Below, in pieces: positions 36,673-48,378 of a stretch of DNA of 64,000 nucleotides (the first letter of the stretch is position 1; each line of letters begins with the position of its first letter). The stretch comes from Atopsyche davidsoni. Its lineage: Eukaryota; Arthropoda; Insecta; Trichoptera; Hydrobiosidae. Where the stretch lies: NCBI GenBank assembly GCA_022113835.1, contig JAILWY010000023.1, forward strand, positions 6,758,001 through 6,822,000, written 5' to 3'. The position numbers were made by a program, and so were the translations under genes. The notes under the pieces were generated by a model. That model had not been told where the DNA came from, ran no database searches, and saw only the letters and a list, made by a program, of their open reading frames with translations.

Positions 36673-38520
36673 AATTCGTTACGTATCCGCATCTTCCCAT
36701 TTTGATGTCCAGAAGCATCACAAATACAATACATAGTTTTTTAATGATTTTTGGGACAACGAACGTGAATACAAACTATTAGAGTCTTTGATAAATTAAA
36801 GGTTTTTACTCGTTTTAAATATTAAATTACATGTCTATTAATATATAATGTACTTTTGAAGAAAAATAATTTTATATCAATTTTAAATGAATTTTTAACT
36901 TTTATTGTCATCTTAAATTTTTAGAAATCTATTAAAATATTTCGATTCGATAATTTGTAGATAGTTAGAAAATCTTTGAATCTTTAAACATAGAATAGTT
37001 GTATAGTTGTTTTAAAATCTATTTAGATATCCAGTTGGAATTTTACTAATTATTAGGTACTCAGGTATTCATTTCATTGTATAGACAATCGGTACTTTTT
37101 AGACATTATTTTACATTGCAGCAGGTGCGTATCTACTGCACACTATGATCGCTCATAACACACTCATTAAAATACAAAATTACCAAAAACACATGAATAA
37201 TAAATAACAGGACGCGACAAAACCGTAAATATATTAAACAATTAATCTTATTTTACGCGTACAACGGGGCAACATCTCTGGGCTTCAATAATTTATCAAA
37301 TATTGTCTCGTCGTTTGTAAAATAAAAATCGGACCAATGTGTGGTTGTTCACCCATTTAAATAAACAATAAATTTCATAAGGCCAAACTACTTAGATATA
37401 ATAATTAATTTAATCATATCCATACTTAAAATGATCACAAGCACTGAGAACCAAATAATAAAAAAAACACCTGTACTATAATATAATAATCCCTAGTCTA
37501 ACCTAACCTAAAAAAAATTGTTATTCATGAATACTACATACTTAGTGTCAAACAATTTTATTAAAAATCAATTTTTAAAACGATTTTCCGTGTCAGGCTT
37601 ACATATAATCTAATTAAAAACATTTTAACATTATTTTTATATAGTGCCTTTGGATTTTAACACGTCGAGTTTGATAAATATTATTATATGTAATAAAACA
37701 AAATGTTTGTTTTTAATATAAAATATTGTTCTTTTTTATAGACTGATCGATCACGTAGAATATTAAATATTTGTGTGAAATATCGAAACCAACTCAAATA
37801 CAATAAGTACCTTCATTAAACTTATGAATAACCTTGTTATTACGAGTAGATAGACATTAAAAATATTTCATCTCACATCTGAGAATTAAAATGTGCAAAA
37901 TAATATATTTGTCTAATAAATATACCTTGATCCATACAGTATTTTCTTTGTTTGTGAATTGTTAATATTTGTTTTAAAAAAGTATATATATAGATAGTAA
38001 TATAACGATTCCGTTTGTTCCCAAGCTCCGCCGACATCTCTCGGAAAATTCACTCCACCTTGTCTTATATACTCGCTTTATACATTTGGTTTGTTTCTCT
38101 ACTAGAGCCAAGTATAAATCGATAAAAATATAACATTTTGTATTGTAAACATAAACTTGATTACAAAGTTGATTGAAAAAATAAATTGGCTTCACTTTGA
38201 TATTTACAATAACCTCACTTAATATTTTTTTTTCAACATATATTATTATTTATATAAGGAGGTGTCTGAGCCCTAAAATTATTCCGAGTCGTGCAGAAAA
38301 TCAGCTTAATGTTAAGGGATACGCTTTGTGAGACTTCAGTCTCGGTTAGTATAATAAATAAACTTTGAAATGGCTCCATGCACATTGGTTTATCTTCGGC
38401 GGCGGCGACTCGGCGGCGCCGGCAAAGCAGCTGTTTGATTGGTCAGTATCAATTTTATACTTGCAGTTTTCAGTTTCAAGGCGAGTCTCGTCGTGAGCAG
38501 ACGTATCGATCCATAGAAAA
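36673..38520. other. AT-rich intergenic DNA and 5' flank of the first omega GST
   Basis: No coding feature is supported. The final 130 bases before the GST start are GC-richer, with a ggcggcggcgactcggcggc stretch at 38398-38417, fitting a 5' UTR and promoter. No TATA box is placed convincingly. Confidence 0.4.
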
Positions 38521-38925
38521 ATGAGCGTCCCTCACTTGGCCAAAGGTACGTCCATATCATATTTCTCTTGATATTGCATAGCAAATAAACTAATGAACAT
38601 TTATTGTATTATAATTAACACAGTACGAACTTCGAAGCATTGTTGATTTCAATGAAACTCGGAGTTGAAATAATGTTAAGATTTTTTTATTTTTAATAAA
38701 GGATGGATGAGTTAAATGATATTGTAATTAGAGAGGTTATGTACTAATTATGTTGAAATTTCATGCTTTTTATTCAGCTTACAATACTTGAAATGCTGCC
38801 AAGCAGGATTCCAGGAAACTGTTAATGCTATTCCAGCATTATTTTCAATATTGTAACCGGTTAGCTGTACATAAATTCGTTATTTATGATAATAAATTGT
38901 GAGCAAAATAAATAACCTTTAATTA

Positions 38926-39006
<81 letters not shown>

Positions 39007-40405
39007 TTAAAACTTATTTTCCTTTAGTAATGTATTATAAAGTTGTCTTTTATAATATGAAGACTTGTATGGATTTGCATATTTTCAAAGCTGAAATCAA
39101 AAATGATCTTTTTTGTAGATATATTCACCGTTTTTTTAATTTAATCAAAATCTATTTGAATTAAATATTTTTTAGGTTCTTCACTCCCACCATTCAATGG
39201 GAAGTTGAGGGTGTACAGTATGAGGTTTTGTCCTTATGTCCAACGTACAATTCTCGTACTCAATGCCAAGAATGTCCCATATGAGGTTGTCAACGTTAAC
39301 TTAGAGGAGAAACCGGAATGGCTGTTTTCAAAAAGCCCTCTCGGTAAGTTCGTCTTATACAAATTTAATCAAAAATATCACATTAAAAAAAATAGAAGAT
39401 TTATATTATTCAAAGATCTCTGCTGTAGAAAAAGTTATAGCAAACTTTGAAAAAACAATATTCACTCATTGGTCTCCCATTGCTATTAAATAGCAGTTTG
39501 ATAACTGCATTTTGTAATTAATCTAAATATCGCTTTCTGGAATAAATATATTTAATATAATTTATATTTTAAGGTAAAGTGCCTGTCCTTGAAGTTGAAA
39601 ATGGTGTGACCATACAAGAGAGTCTAATCACTGCTGAATATTTGGATGACAAGTATCCACTGCCAAGTTTAGTAAATGAAGATCCTTTGAAAAAAGCACA
39701 AGATAAACTTTTGGTTGAAAACTTCAACAAGGTTACATTTTTGTTACTTAAATATTATAATTTAAGCATGCGTAAGCAAAAAAACTAAATTTAAAAAATA
39801 AGAAAAATATTTGGTAATTTGAATAGCATTCATAGTTTTCTCTATAAGAAATATTTAATTTATTTTAAACCAGACAAAGGATTTAGATAAAAAATCAACA
39901 ATCAGTAAATGCTGCATATTTAAAGCCCATCAATTAATATTTAAAATGTTTTTAGGTCACTACTCTCTACTACAAAGTTATGACTACAAAACACACATCA
40001 GAAGACATCGAAAGTATCATTACCGAACTTCAGCTTCTTCAAGAACAGCTCATGAAGAGGGGAACTCCTTTCTTTAGAGGGTCCTATCCTGGAATGGTTG
40101 ACTATATGATTTGGCCATGGTTTGAACGCTTTGAAGTTATTTCCAAATTCAGTGATGCTGGAAAGTTTGAATTAAAGGAAAATAGATTTTCTGTTTTGGT
40201 AAATATTACTGTTTTTACTAATGTCGTATTATGAATATGCTTAAAATATCTTTAAAAATATTTTTTTAATTTTTCACAGCTAAGTTGGATATCTGCAATG
40301 AAACAGGATCCGGCTGTTAAGGCATATTACTTGGAACCAGAAATTTATACCAAATTTTTTGAAGAAAGACTCTCTGGAAAAACTAACTACGATTTTCTAC
40401 TATAA
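38521..40405 (+). CDS. GSTO: Omega-class glutathione S-transferase (copy A)
   Basis: Five exons: 38521-38545, 39176-39343, 39574-39731, 39956-40198 and 40280-40405. All introns are GT-AG and phases join cleanly to 239 residues, the usual omega GST length. The thioredoxin-like N-domain has the omega signature R-F-C-P-Y with catalytic cysteine at residue 27 instead of the Tyr or Ser of other classes. It also has the cis-proline segment K-V-P-V-L (P68) and the glutathione-contact pair E80-S81. The helical C-domain includes [14 protein letters not shown] and [14 protein letters not shown]. Omega GSTs act in the cytosol as glutathione-dependent thiol transferases and dehydroascorbate reductases; in insects some belong to pigment or stress pathways. 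An AATAAA lies at 40435. The next gene downstream is a tandem paralogue with the same exon lengths. Confidence 0.95.
38929..39006. repeat. Compound (TA)n(CA)n microsatellite
   Basis: About 52 bases of alternating AT followed directly by about 26 bases of CA, inside intron 1 of omega GST copy A. Such a tract is expected to be length-variable; no function is implied. Confidence 0.97.
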
Positions 40406-40841
40406 TATGAAAATTAATAATCTCAGAATGTTTAAATAAAATAAACATCCTTTTTATATTTTTACAAACATTTAATTTGTGATCATATCAAAACCGCTAT
40501 ATATAAATATTTATATATATAACCCGTAAAAAGTAACCCTCTTGATAATCTAATGTTAATGATGGAGTGATACCTAACTCAATAAAAACCAAATACAGCG
40601 CTAACCCATAACTCCCCACACAAGCCGCAAGTCATATAAAAAGTCATCTACGACTTTCAGACAAGTCCTGAAGACGTATAACTGAAATGTACACAAAACA
40701 TGGAGATTGGAATAAAATAAATTATTATCACAAATTGACAAGAGAGATTTAAATAACCTTATAATATGTTATCTAGATAATTTAGTAGGTTTTATATTTA
40801 TCAAAATGTGTTGATAAATTTTTTTGGCTGAAAGTTCTCAG
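40406..40841. other. 3' flank of omega GST copy A
   Basis: Contains the AATAAA at 40435-40440. No further feature is supported. Confidence 0.5.
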
Positions 40842-40960
40842 TGGGATTCCATTATAATAATTTTATTTGAAAGAAATATTGAGGGATGTTTCCATATTTT
40901 GTTTATTGAACCGACTAGTTTCGCCGACATGCTAGGTTGGCATCTTAGAAAACCCTAGCA
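40842..40960. mobile_element. Fragment of the hairpin MITE family
   Basis: It reads gtgggattccattataat, attgagggatgtttccat, attttgttta and then gactagtttcgccgacatg. The same order is seen at 7150-7262 (ggtggaattccattgtaat, ttgagggattttccac, tttttgttttt, then the gcgaaaccggtc core), though here the long inverted arm is not preserved. Decayed and non-coding. Confidence 0.5.
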
Positions 40961-42126
40961 ATATATATATAGGAGGAAACACAACGATAACAGTTCTTCC
41001 CCCGCACTGAGGACACTATAAATAACACAACCCGATAGTGATTGCTCTCTCTCTCCTACATCTCCTGAATGCAACAACTACCCAATAATATATATATTTA
41101 TATTCTACATATATATATATACAAATATATATAGTATATATTATTTGCCCAATTATGCAGTGTTTCACTTTTTTGGATTTCAAACAAAGAATTGTCATTT
41201 ATCTGGTATTAAAATATAACTTCAATTCGACTCGATTAAATTATATTTGAATTGCATTATTAAAATATGTCCTTCACCAATGTCTGTATCAGATATCAAT
41301 TATAAAAACTGTTGCTCATTTTATGGACTTACGTCGATTTCTTGATTTATAATTGAGAGTTCTAACTTCCCCCTATTGCATCAATGGTTTGAGAAAGAAA
41401 TCTGAGCAATTTTGCTAGCTTGCCATGTTTTTGTTTCAACCAAGCAATGATCTGATGCGCATTTTGACCTGAAACATACAATGGCTATTCAACTACCAGT
41501 GGCTCAAACAAAGACATCCCGCTGCATTTGTGTGTATATATACTATATATATATAATAATCCTGCTTTTGAATTTACTTACTATAAAATATTTTACTGCA
41601 TAAATAAATGAAATTAAGATTATTTTAGATATTGATAAAATCACACCATTTATGCCCACACTCTGAGATATCCCTGATAAACAATCACAAGCACTTACTT
41701 TTATATTATATTTTTATGAATTATAGATAATAAAAAAAATAAACCAAATATCACTGATAAGATAATATATCTCAATAAGCATCTCTTAAATCAAATCGAT
41801 TTATTTTTCGTAGTTACTGTTTTGCTTATAGCAAAACAGTAACTATGAAAAGATTTTGCTGAAAATATTATCAAATAGTATAATCTATCCTAAAATATAC
41901 ACAAAAAATAGCTAACATACTTTATTTCAATCGATTTAATTTTGCAAAACATTGTACACTTAAACCAGGTTTTGGGTTAAAATATCATATAATTTCGTAG
42001 GGTATTCATTTTAATAAACATGGTGGATTAGGTACAACATTAATACAATTCATAGATATTATTTAAAAGCGCATTCCTTTGCGTCTCCAAAATACGCGCG
42101 AGACGCCAGCATGTTATTGCATTAGT
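40961..42126. other. AT-rich intergenic DNA with a strong hairpin
   Basis: No coding feature is supported. The hairpin at 41804-41852 is listed separately. Short (AT)n tracts occur at 41090-41140 and 41533-41552. Confidence 0.45.
41804..41852. repeat. Perfect-stem hairpin, 22 pairs, 5-nt loop
   Basis: tagttactgttttgc (41811-41825) and gcaaaacagtaacta (41831-41845) are perfect reverse complements over 15 bases around the loop ttata. Seven more pairs extend the stem outward (two are G-T wobbles). The stem has mixed composition, unlike the simple A/T palindromes around it. It could be a small-RNA hairpin, a transposon relic or chance. It lies between the two omega GST genes. Confidence 0.8.
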
Positions 42127-42385
42127 AGCACTCTCATGTCGCAGGTGATTCCACTTGCACAGCTGCTTACTATTCATCGAGATCCCGGGTTTGAGTCCTC
42201 GGTCGAATGATCAAAAAAAAAGTGGGAGGAATGGAAGCATAACAATTTGGGGTTGCGAGCCCCTCTATATACCGATTTATAGGTCTCACGGTGGGCCTGA
42301 CTTTGGGCAGAGACTTGACTCTCAATCTTTTTTCTCTTTAATGGCGTATTGCTCGTATAGACCGGGTGTCCGGCAAGTCGATCGC
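42127..42385 (+). mobile_element. tRNA-derived SINE-like element
   Basis: The stretch contains ggtttgagtcc at 42188-42198, a near match to the RNA polymerase III B box. It is preceded about 45 bases upstream by a weak A-box-like tcgcaggtga. The surrounding cccgggtttgagtcctcgg resembles a tRNA T-arm followed by a poly-A-containing, non-tRNA body (gggttgcgagcccctc, cacggtgggcctgactttgg). No complete tRNA cloverleaf is present. The 3' boundary is a guess. Confidence 0.5.
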
Positions 42386-43348
42386 CGTTAAATAATTATG
42401 TTTTGTAATATATTTTGCTTATCTACCCATTGGTCGCGGGAGTGCTTCTCGTACTGAAACACAGTGCATAGACATGTGGGCATTGCACGCCTCCCTCTCC
42501 CAACAAGTCGAACGAGACACATTTTAAGATAAAAAATAGATCTTATTAACCCAAAAGTTGGCCTCCCCTGATATAGACCGTGCAATACATTTCCATGCAA
42601 AAAGAGACCGGTAAGATAATATAGATAATTATTGTTGAATTCTTATGTTGATCGATATCTATCTGCAATATTCTGTGGTTTCGATAATTTTTGTGATGTT
42701 ATGCCGCATTTCTTTTAAGTTTTACCTTACTATCCGAAAAATTAACAGGCTCAGCGTGACAATACAAAAACTTATATTTACGAAAAATACTTTACGAGCA
42801 CCAACATGAGCGTCCTTGGGCAGGGAATCTCGGATGTTTTCTTAATAAACTCCATGTTTACGATGATAAAATAAAATTCAAAATTCTTTTAAATTTACAA
42901 TAGTTCTTAAGGTTAAGATTATGGTAAGGTGCGTGGTTATTCCTTGATACTGCGCGCAGGTTGTGGGACTTATAATGTGTGACTTAGGTGGTACCATACA
43001 TGGATTTCTTTAATTACATTATTGTGTTAGGCAGAGAAAATAAGTGAAAAAACCCTTGTTTACGATGATAGATTAGGTAGAGTTGTGGATATAAATTATC
43101 CATTAAATGAATTTGTGGACTAGAGTTGAAAAATCGGTATGCACTCGTTATAATGATTGACAATTTGCAATGAAAATAACCGGTTTGTGGAAGGCTGTGA
43201 CCAAAAATTCTCGAAGAGGCAACGACCTGCTCGTCGCTATCGACTTTCAGCGCCGGCCTTCAGTCGTGTCCAGCGCTTCAGGCTTCAGGCTGTGCGCGCT
43301 CTCTGCTGCTTACCCACTAAACACGTCCATTGTATTTACAATACAAAT
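42386..43348. other. Intergenic DNA upstream of omega GST copy B
   Basis: Contains a second copy of the ctgcgcgcag dispersed repeat (about 42870-42972). The last 180 bases before the start codon are GC-richer and probably hold the promoter and 5' UTR. No other feature is supported. Confidence 0.4.
42870..42972. repeat. Dispersed repeat with ctgcgcgcag core, copy 2
   Basis: It shares ttgatactgcgcgcaggttg and an AT-rich leader with the copy at 29226-29340, in the same orientation. Function and family are unknown; probably a retrotransposon 3' end. Confidence 0.4.
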
Positions 43349-46300
43349 ATGAGTGCCCATCATCTGGCTAAAGGTACAATCACAAATAATACACAATATA
43401 TATCTAATTTTTTTATTACCGACAGAGAAAAATATATTTTTATTCAGTGACATACTTTGCGCGTGTTTATTTTATATTCGGTAGTAGTCTGCTATAGTAC
43501 ATCTAACAGTAGATTTTTGTATGATTTAAAAGATTAAACTTCCTGTTTTTATTAAACGTGATATTTTCTCGTCATAACATTTAAAATTAATAGAATTGAT
43601 TTATATCAGTTTTCTGTTTTATTTGAAGTTTATACGACATTATTTAAAATATTAACATATACATAGGCTGCTATTTAAGAATCCGGAACTGGCCACTGCA
43701 TAAATAATATTTTAAAAGTAGTTATTACATTTGAAAATGGGACTCTTTGGTTGTTGAATGAGTTTATTTCAATGAGTCAACAAATTGTTTTCATTGTGTG
43801 GCGCGATTTTAAAAATTGCGTGTCATTATCACAATGGATTTAACTCGAGAAAATTTTCGTGCGATGATTTATTATGATTTTCGACGTGGTCTAACTCAAC
43901 AGCAGTGCATCGATCAACTCAGTTCGACTTTTGAGGATCAAGCACCATCAAAGACCACTGTGTATCACTGGTTTAGTGAGTTTAATCGTGGACGTCGTAT
44001 GCTCACGGACGAAATAAAAGATGGTCGGCCTAAATCAGTTGTTGTGCCACGAAACATCGACGTAGTGCATGAACTAATAATGCAAGATCGTCATGTTACA
44101 TATCGAGAGATAGAGGCGTCCTTGGGCATTAGTATGACAAGTATACATAAGATATTACACAAACACTTGGCTGCAAAAAAAAATTGTTCGCGTTGGATAC
44201 CGCACAACTTGACAATAAATCAAAAACAGGCTCGTGTCGATTGGTGCAAAAATATGATAAAAAAATACAATCGTGGTGCATCAAAAGCTGTTTACAATGT
44301 CTGCATCAATGCATCAAAAGCTGTCTACACAGGTGATGGATCCTGGATTTATGCATATGACCCCGAAACTAAGCAACAATCAACAGTATGAGTGTTCCAA
44401 CATGAGCCGAACCCAACAAAAGTTGCTCGTGCAAAAAGCACTTTGAAGCAAATGGTCGCCTGTTTTTTTGGTATAGATGGATTCGACGATGGACACGACC
44501 ATTTGTTTGCCAGAAGTCTTTGCAGAAATTAGGAAGAACGATCCACAACGCAGAATCATTCTCAACACGACAATGCAAGCTGTCACGGTGTGAAACGGTG
44601 GAATTAACGGGTCATCTGCCATATAGCCCTGATTTGGTGAAGAATAAATTACGTGGTCAACGATTTACAACCCGAGAAGAAGCCGTTGAGGCATTCAAAA
44701 ATTATGTTTTGGAGATTTTCCGATTGGAAAAAGTGCTATGAAAACTGATTTCACCGAATGCAAAAGTGCATTGATCATCACGGCGAATATTTTGAAAAGC
44801 AATAAAACCATATTTAATAGTCAATGATAGTTATTTTATTTTATTCCGGATATATAAATAGCAGCTCTCGTAACTTCTCAGCAACATTTGTTTGAAATGA
44901 AATATTTTAATTTAATAAAAAAAACATAAATAATAAAAAAAGTCATAGTTGTGACATATTTGGAAGCAATGAATGAGTTTTCAATATGTTCATTATTTGG
45001 TCACAAAGGTACTTTTCTGTACTCAGTACTGGTACTTCTAACTTTATTTCAATTAGAAGATAATTACTGAAAATATACAAATAAATAATTTTTAATGTGA
45101 TAAAAATATTTGTGCATATAACAAAAAGACAATACTAAAAAGTTATAATATTATTATTTTAATTGTTCATGCACTTTAACCCTAGTATAAAAATAATTTT
45201 ATCTTCAATTTGATTATCAATGCTGACGACCACTTCCTGGAAAAAAAACAGAAATATATTTATCATTTTATAAAGGTAGCTTATCACTTTTTGACATGGG
45301 AGCGTCAAACCAAAGTGAAATTACAGCAATAAAAACATTTCTTTCTTTTATATATAACTCACAGTTACTTTATTTATATATCACTGTGAAAATCATATAT
45401 AAAATTGTTAATTAATTATAGTGGAAAGAATTTTTCTACTCATATCTGTTTTTCTATGAGTAACAATAAGCCTCCCACTACATAGTATGAATAATGAAAA
45501 ATTGTACTTATATTTTATTTTTAAGAAAACAATTATTTTTTAGGATCATCCCTTCCACCTTTCACGGGAAAATTGAGGGTGTATAGTATGAGATTTTGCC
45601 CTTATGCTCAGCGCACCATCCTTGTCCTCAATGCTAAAAAAATCCCTTATGAGGTAGTGAACATCAACTTGACGGACAAACCAGAATGGTTCAAACTCAA
45701 AAGCCCTCTTGGTAAAAATAAGCAATAACTACATGTGTTGAAATTTCCATTCAAAATAAACTGACTTGCTACTTATAGATACATTTGCGTGTGTGTATAT
45801 ATATATATATATTTACTTAAATGTATTTATTTAAAAGGTACCGTTCCCGCTCTTGAAATTGAAAATGACTTGCTCGTGTATGAGAGCTTGATCACAGCAG
45901 AGTATATTAATGATAAATATCCACACCCACAACTCGTTTCTGATGATCCCTTGAGAAAAGCACAAGACAAATTAATTATTGAAAATTTTAATAAGGTACT
46001 TTACAATTTTGTAAGGAATAATTCCAGATTGTGAGACCTCATAGGAAAAATATTAATCAAGGTCATACCAAAAGTTAAATGAGTACTCTACATTAAAGTT
46101 GTTTAGTATAATATGGTTTAAATCCAATATGAGTTTGTTGTGAATTAAATATTTAATCAATAATTTTATGAATTTAAATTATATATAATATTATATAGTA
46201 GAGTTTTTCAAAACAGTACAAATATTTTTTTCACTTATTTATAGACAAGCATTTAAACATACTTGTTTCAGGTTAGTAATAATTACTACAAAGCCTTAAT

Positions 46301-46744
46301 GAAAAAGGATGAACCTGAGGATATCCAGATTATTATTGATGAGCTTAATGCTCTCCAAGAGAAACTCATCAAAAGGGAAACCAAATTTTTGGCAGGAAAT
46401 CATCCTGGAATGGTTGACTATATGATTTGGCCATGGTTTGAACGCTTGGAAACTTTATCCAAATTCAGCAATACTGGAAATTTTGAATTGGACAAAAATA
46501 GATTTTCTTCCTTGGTAATAATTATTTTTTGCTTATACTGATTATAATCAATCATTTGATATAATTTTTTATAGATTTGTCGTACATATTTTTTTTATTG
46601 TATATTTTTTATTTGCAGCTTGGCTGGATATCTCTGATGAAACAAGATTCAGCAGTTAAGGCACATTACTTGGATTCAGAAGTTCATGCCAAATTTTTAG
46701 AAGGAAGATTGAATGGAAAATCGGACTATGATTTTTTACTATAA
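43349..46744 (+). CDS. GSTO: Omega-class glutathione S-transferase (copy B)
   Basis: Five exons, 43349-43373, 45544-45711, 45838-45995, 46272-46514 and 46619-46744, have exactly the lengths of copy A (25, 168, 158, 243, 126) and the same phases, giving 239 residues. The catalytic R-F-C-P-Y motif (Cys27), the T-V-P-A-L cis-proline segment and the Y-E-S-L-I-T-A-E-Y glutathione site are intact. The C-domain keeps [16 protein letters not shown]. There are no stops, frameshifts or lost key residues, so it looks functional. Intron 1 is much longer (2170 nt against 630 nt) because it holds a mariner insertion. The pair is a tandem duplication that has diverged at protein level, for example L-T-D-K-P-E-W-F-K here against L-E-E-K-P-E-W-L-F in copy A. 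Same expected activity as copy A. An AATAAA lies at about 46828. Confidence 0.95.
43664..44872 (+). mobile_element. Mariner (DD34D-type) transposon, inactive, in GST intron 1
   Basis: The left end reads ggctgctatttaagaatccg (just after a TA at 43664-43665). The right end, reverse complemented, reads agctgctatttatatatccg, so imperfect terminal inverted repeats bracket a broken transposase frame. The element lies in the same orientation as the host gene. The flanking TA duplication is plausible on the left and unclear on the right, so the exact ends are uncertain by about 10 bases. It adds roughly 1.2 kb to the intron and should be spliced out with it. Confidence 0.85.
43834..44812 (+). pseudogene. 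Mariner transposase, broken
   Basis: The ATG at 43834 opens a helix-turn-helix N-terminus with the mariner traits [15 protein letters not shown] and DGRPKS, then G-D-G-S-W-I, which holds the first catalytic aspartate. Just before it, 33 bases starting gcatcaaaagctgt are tandemly duplicated (44279-44334). The frame stops at TGA 44389-44391, where the family has a tryptophan. Beyond, similarity continues through frameshifts: H-D-N-A-S-C-H (second aspartate) is still readable near 44565, then G-H-L-P-Y-S-P-D-L. The following block that would carry the third catalytic aspartate is missing, and sequence resumes at K-N-K-L-R-G-Q-R-F. The copy cannot make active transposase. Confidence 0.9.
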
Positions 46745-47255
46745 AATAATTAAAATGCTGATTTTTTTTAAATTTTAATCCGTTTTATTTATTAACACAC
46801 TTTAGGTATAATCGGTAAATTGTATTTAATAAATATTTTTTTGTTACTAATAAACATTTGTAAATTGTCTAATAACGCTTTATCTGTGATAATAACCTTG
46901 AAATACGGTAGCCTGATTGATCAGTTTTTTACGATTAAAAATCTACTCTATCAGAGCAGAGTGAGATTGTGTCCTTGGCGTACTTGCATCAAATTAAATT
47001 ATTAAGTGTTTTTTAACACTTCATAAATTAATTTGATTTTTTACAGGAATACAGCATCCGAAAACAAAAGATTTTTATATTAGAAGCTAGCAACTAGGAA
47101 AAAAGACTGGCAGTCAGAGAAGAGACTCGCAGCTGTCTATTGTAAATGTCAAAATCCATAAGCAGTACATCAATAAAAAAATCTTAGTTAAACGATATAA
47201 TCAATGTATTTGATTTATGAGTAATTTGCGATGACTGTGTAGTGAAGCTTATAAA
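46745..47255. other. Intergenic DNA between omega GST B and the zinc-finger gene
   Basis: Holds the GST 3' UTR (AATAAA at 46828) and probably the zinc-finger gene's 5' UTR. A small palindrome, aagtgttttttaacactt, lies at about 47005-47022. No gene is supported. Confidence 0.4.
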
Positions 47256-48338
47256 ATGGAGACAAAATACAACCAAAAAGTTGTCGAACCTGATAAACAA
47301 TTAACAGCTTTGACATCAGAGGTTCATCTTAGTAAAAATGACCAACTGACAACGAAAAGTATCCAGGACGATGTGAAAAACGTAAAAGTTCACCTAGACC
47401 ACAATTCAACCGAATCCTTCGCATCAAAAGCAACCTCTGAAGACAATAAAAGAAAAATTGAAGAATTTGACGTTGATAAAAACTATTCAAACCAAGGAGT
47501 TGAGCACTGTGATCAGGTATTTGTTTAATTGTTTATGTACATCTAACGTTTACGTTTAAGGACTCTTTGTTCAACTTATCTCAGCTTGGATTTCACACTA
47601 GCACAAAGTAAAGATAATGTGAAAAGTCACTCAATAATATCACGAGTGGCTCACACATTAAAATAAATAGAAAAAAAAGATATTAAAGAAAATTGGATGT
47701 AATTGCAAGTGTACAGAAATTGAATTGTAATTATTTTACATAAAATGGGATGCATAATTGCTTAAAGGCTTTCTCATGTGTATTTTGTTTTATTTTCATT
47801 ACAGGGTATGCTCAATACTGAACCAGGCCACCACAGCGGAAAAGACATTCAGAAAACATCAACTTCAACAAATCTTGAACACATCTTTAATGAATCTTTA
47901 AAAAAACTCGCTGATGAGATTGTTTTCTTATGTGAAAAATGTTCTTATTCCACTAGAGAATTACAGAATCTCAAGCAACATGAGATTGTACATACTGTTA
48001 AAGCACCATTTTCATGCGATGAATGTAGCTATTCAGGCCAATCAAAGGACAAACTAATGAGACACAAATTAACACATATTGATGAAAAAAAATATTTTTG
48101 TGACCTCTGTACCTATTCTTGCCAACGTAAGGATAAATTAACGCGACACAAACTTATACATTCTGATGAAAAAAAGTTTTCTTGTGACATTTGTAAGTAT
48201 TCTTGCCAACGAAAAGATAAATTAATGCGACACAAACTGACACATTATCGCGAGAAAGACCTTTATTGTGACCTCTGTAGCTATTCATGCACACGAAGCG
48301 ACAGGTTACTTCTTCACAAACAGTTACACCCACATTAA
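47256..48338 (+). CDS. C2H2 zinc-finger protein with five fingers
   Basis: Two exons, 47256-47516 and 47805-48338, with a GT-AG intron in phase 0, give 264 residues. The first 125 or so residues are polar, Lys/Asp/Asn-rich and probably disordered. The rest is five consecutive C2H2 fingers (about residues 128-263), each C-x2-C, Tyr-Ser, then L-x2-H-x3/4-H; all zinc ligands are present. The linkers are not the TGEKP type (for example H-I-D-E-K-K-Y-F), and the C-x-x-C-x-Y-S pattern is that of small REST-like or insect ZNF proteins that bind DNA or protein in the nucleus. Fingers 3 and 4 are nearly identical in DNA (tcttgccaacgtaaggat against tcttgccaacgaaaagat), a sign of recent finger duplication. 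I cannot name an orthologue. The stop is followed 40 bp later by a Helitron-like element. Confidence 0.9.
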
Positions 48339-48378
48339 TAATATGGCATTTTAATAAGCTTCCCTACGTAATGTGTAA

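Noticed and set aside
38929..39006. Long TA/CA tract considered as a functional element
   Set aside because: It is a simple compound microsatellite inside an intron.
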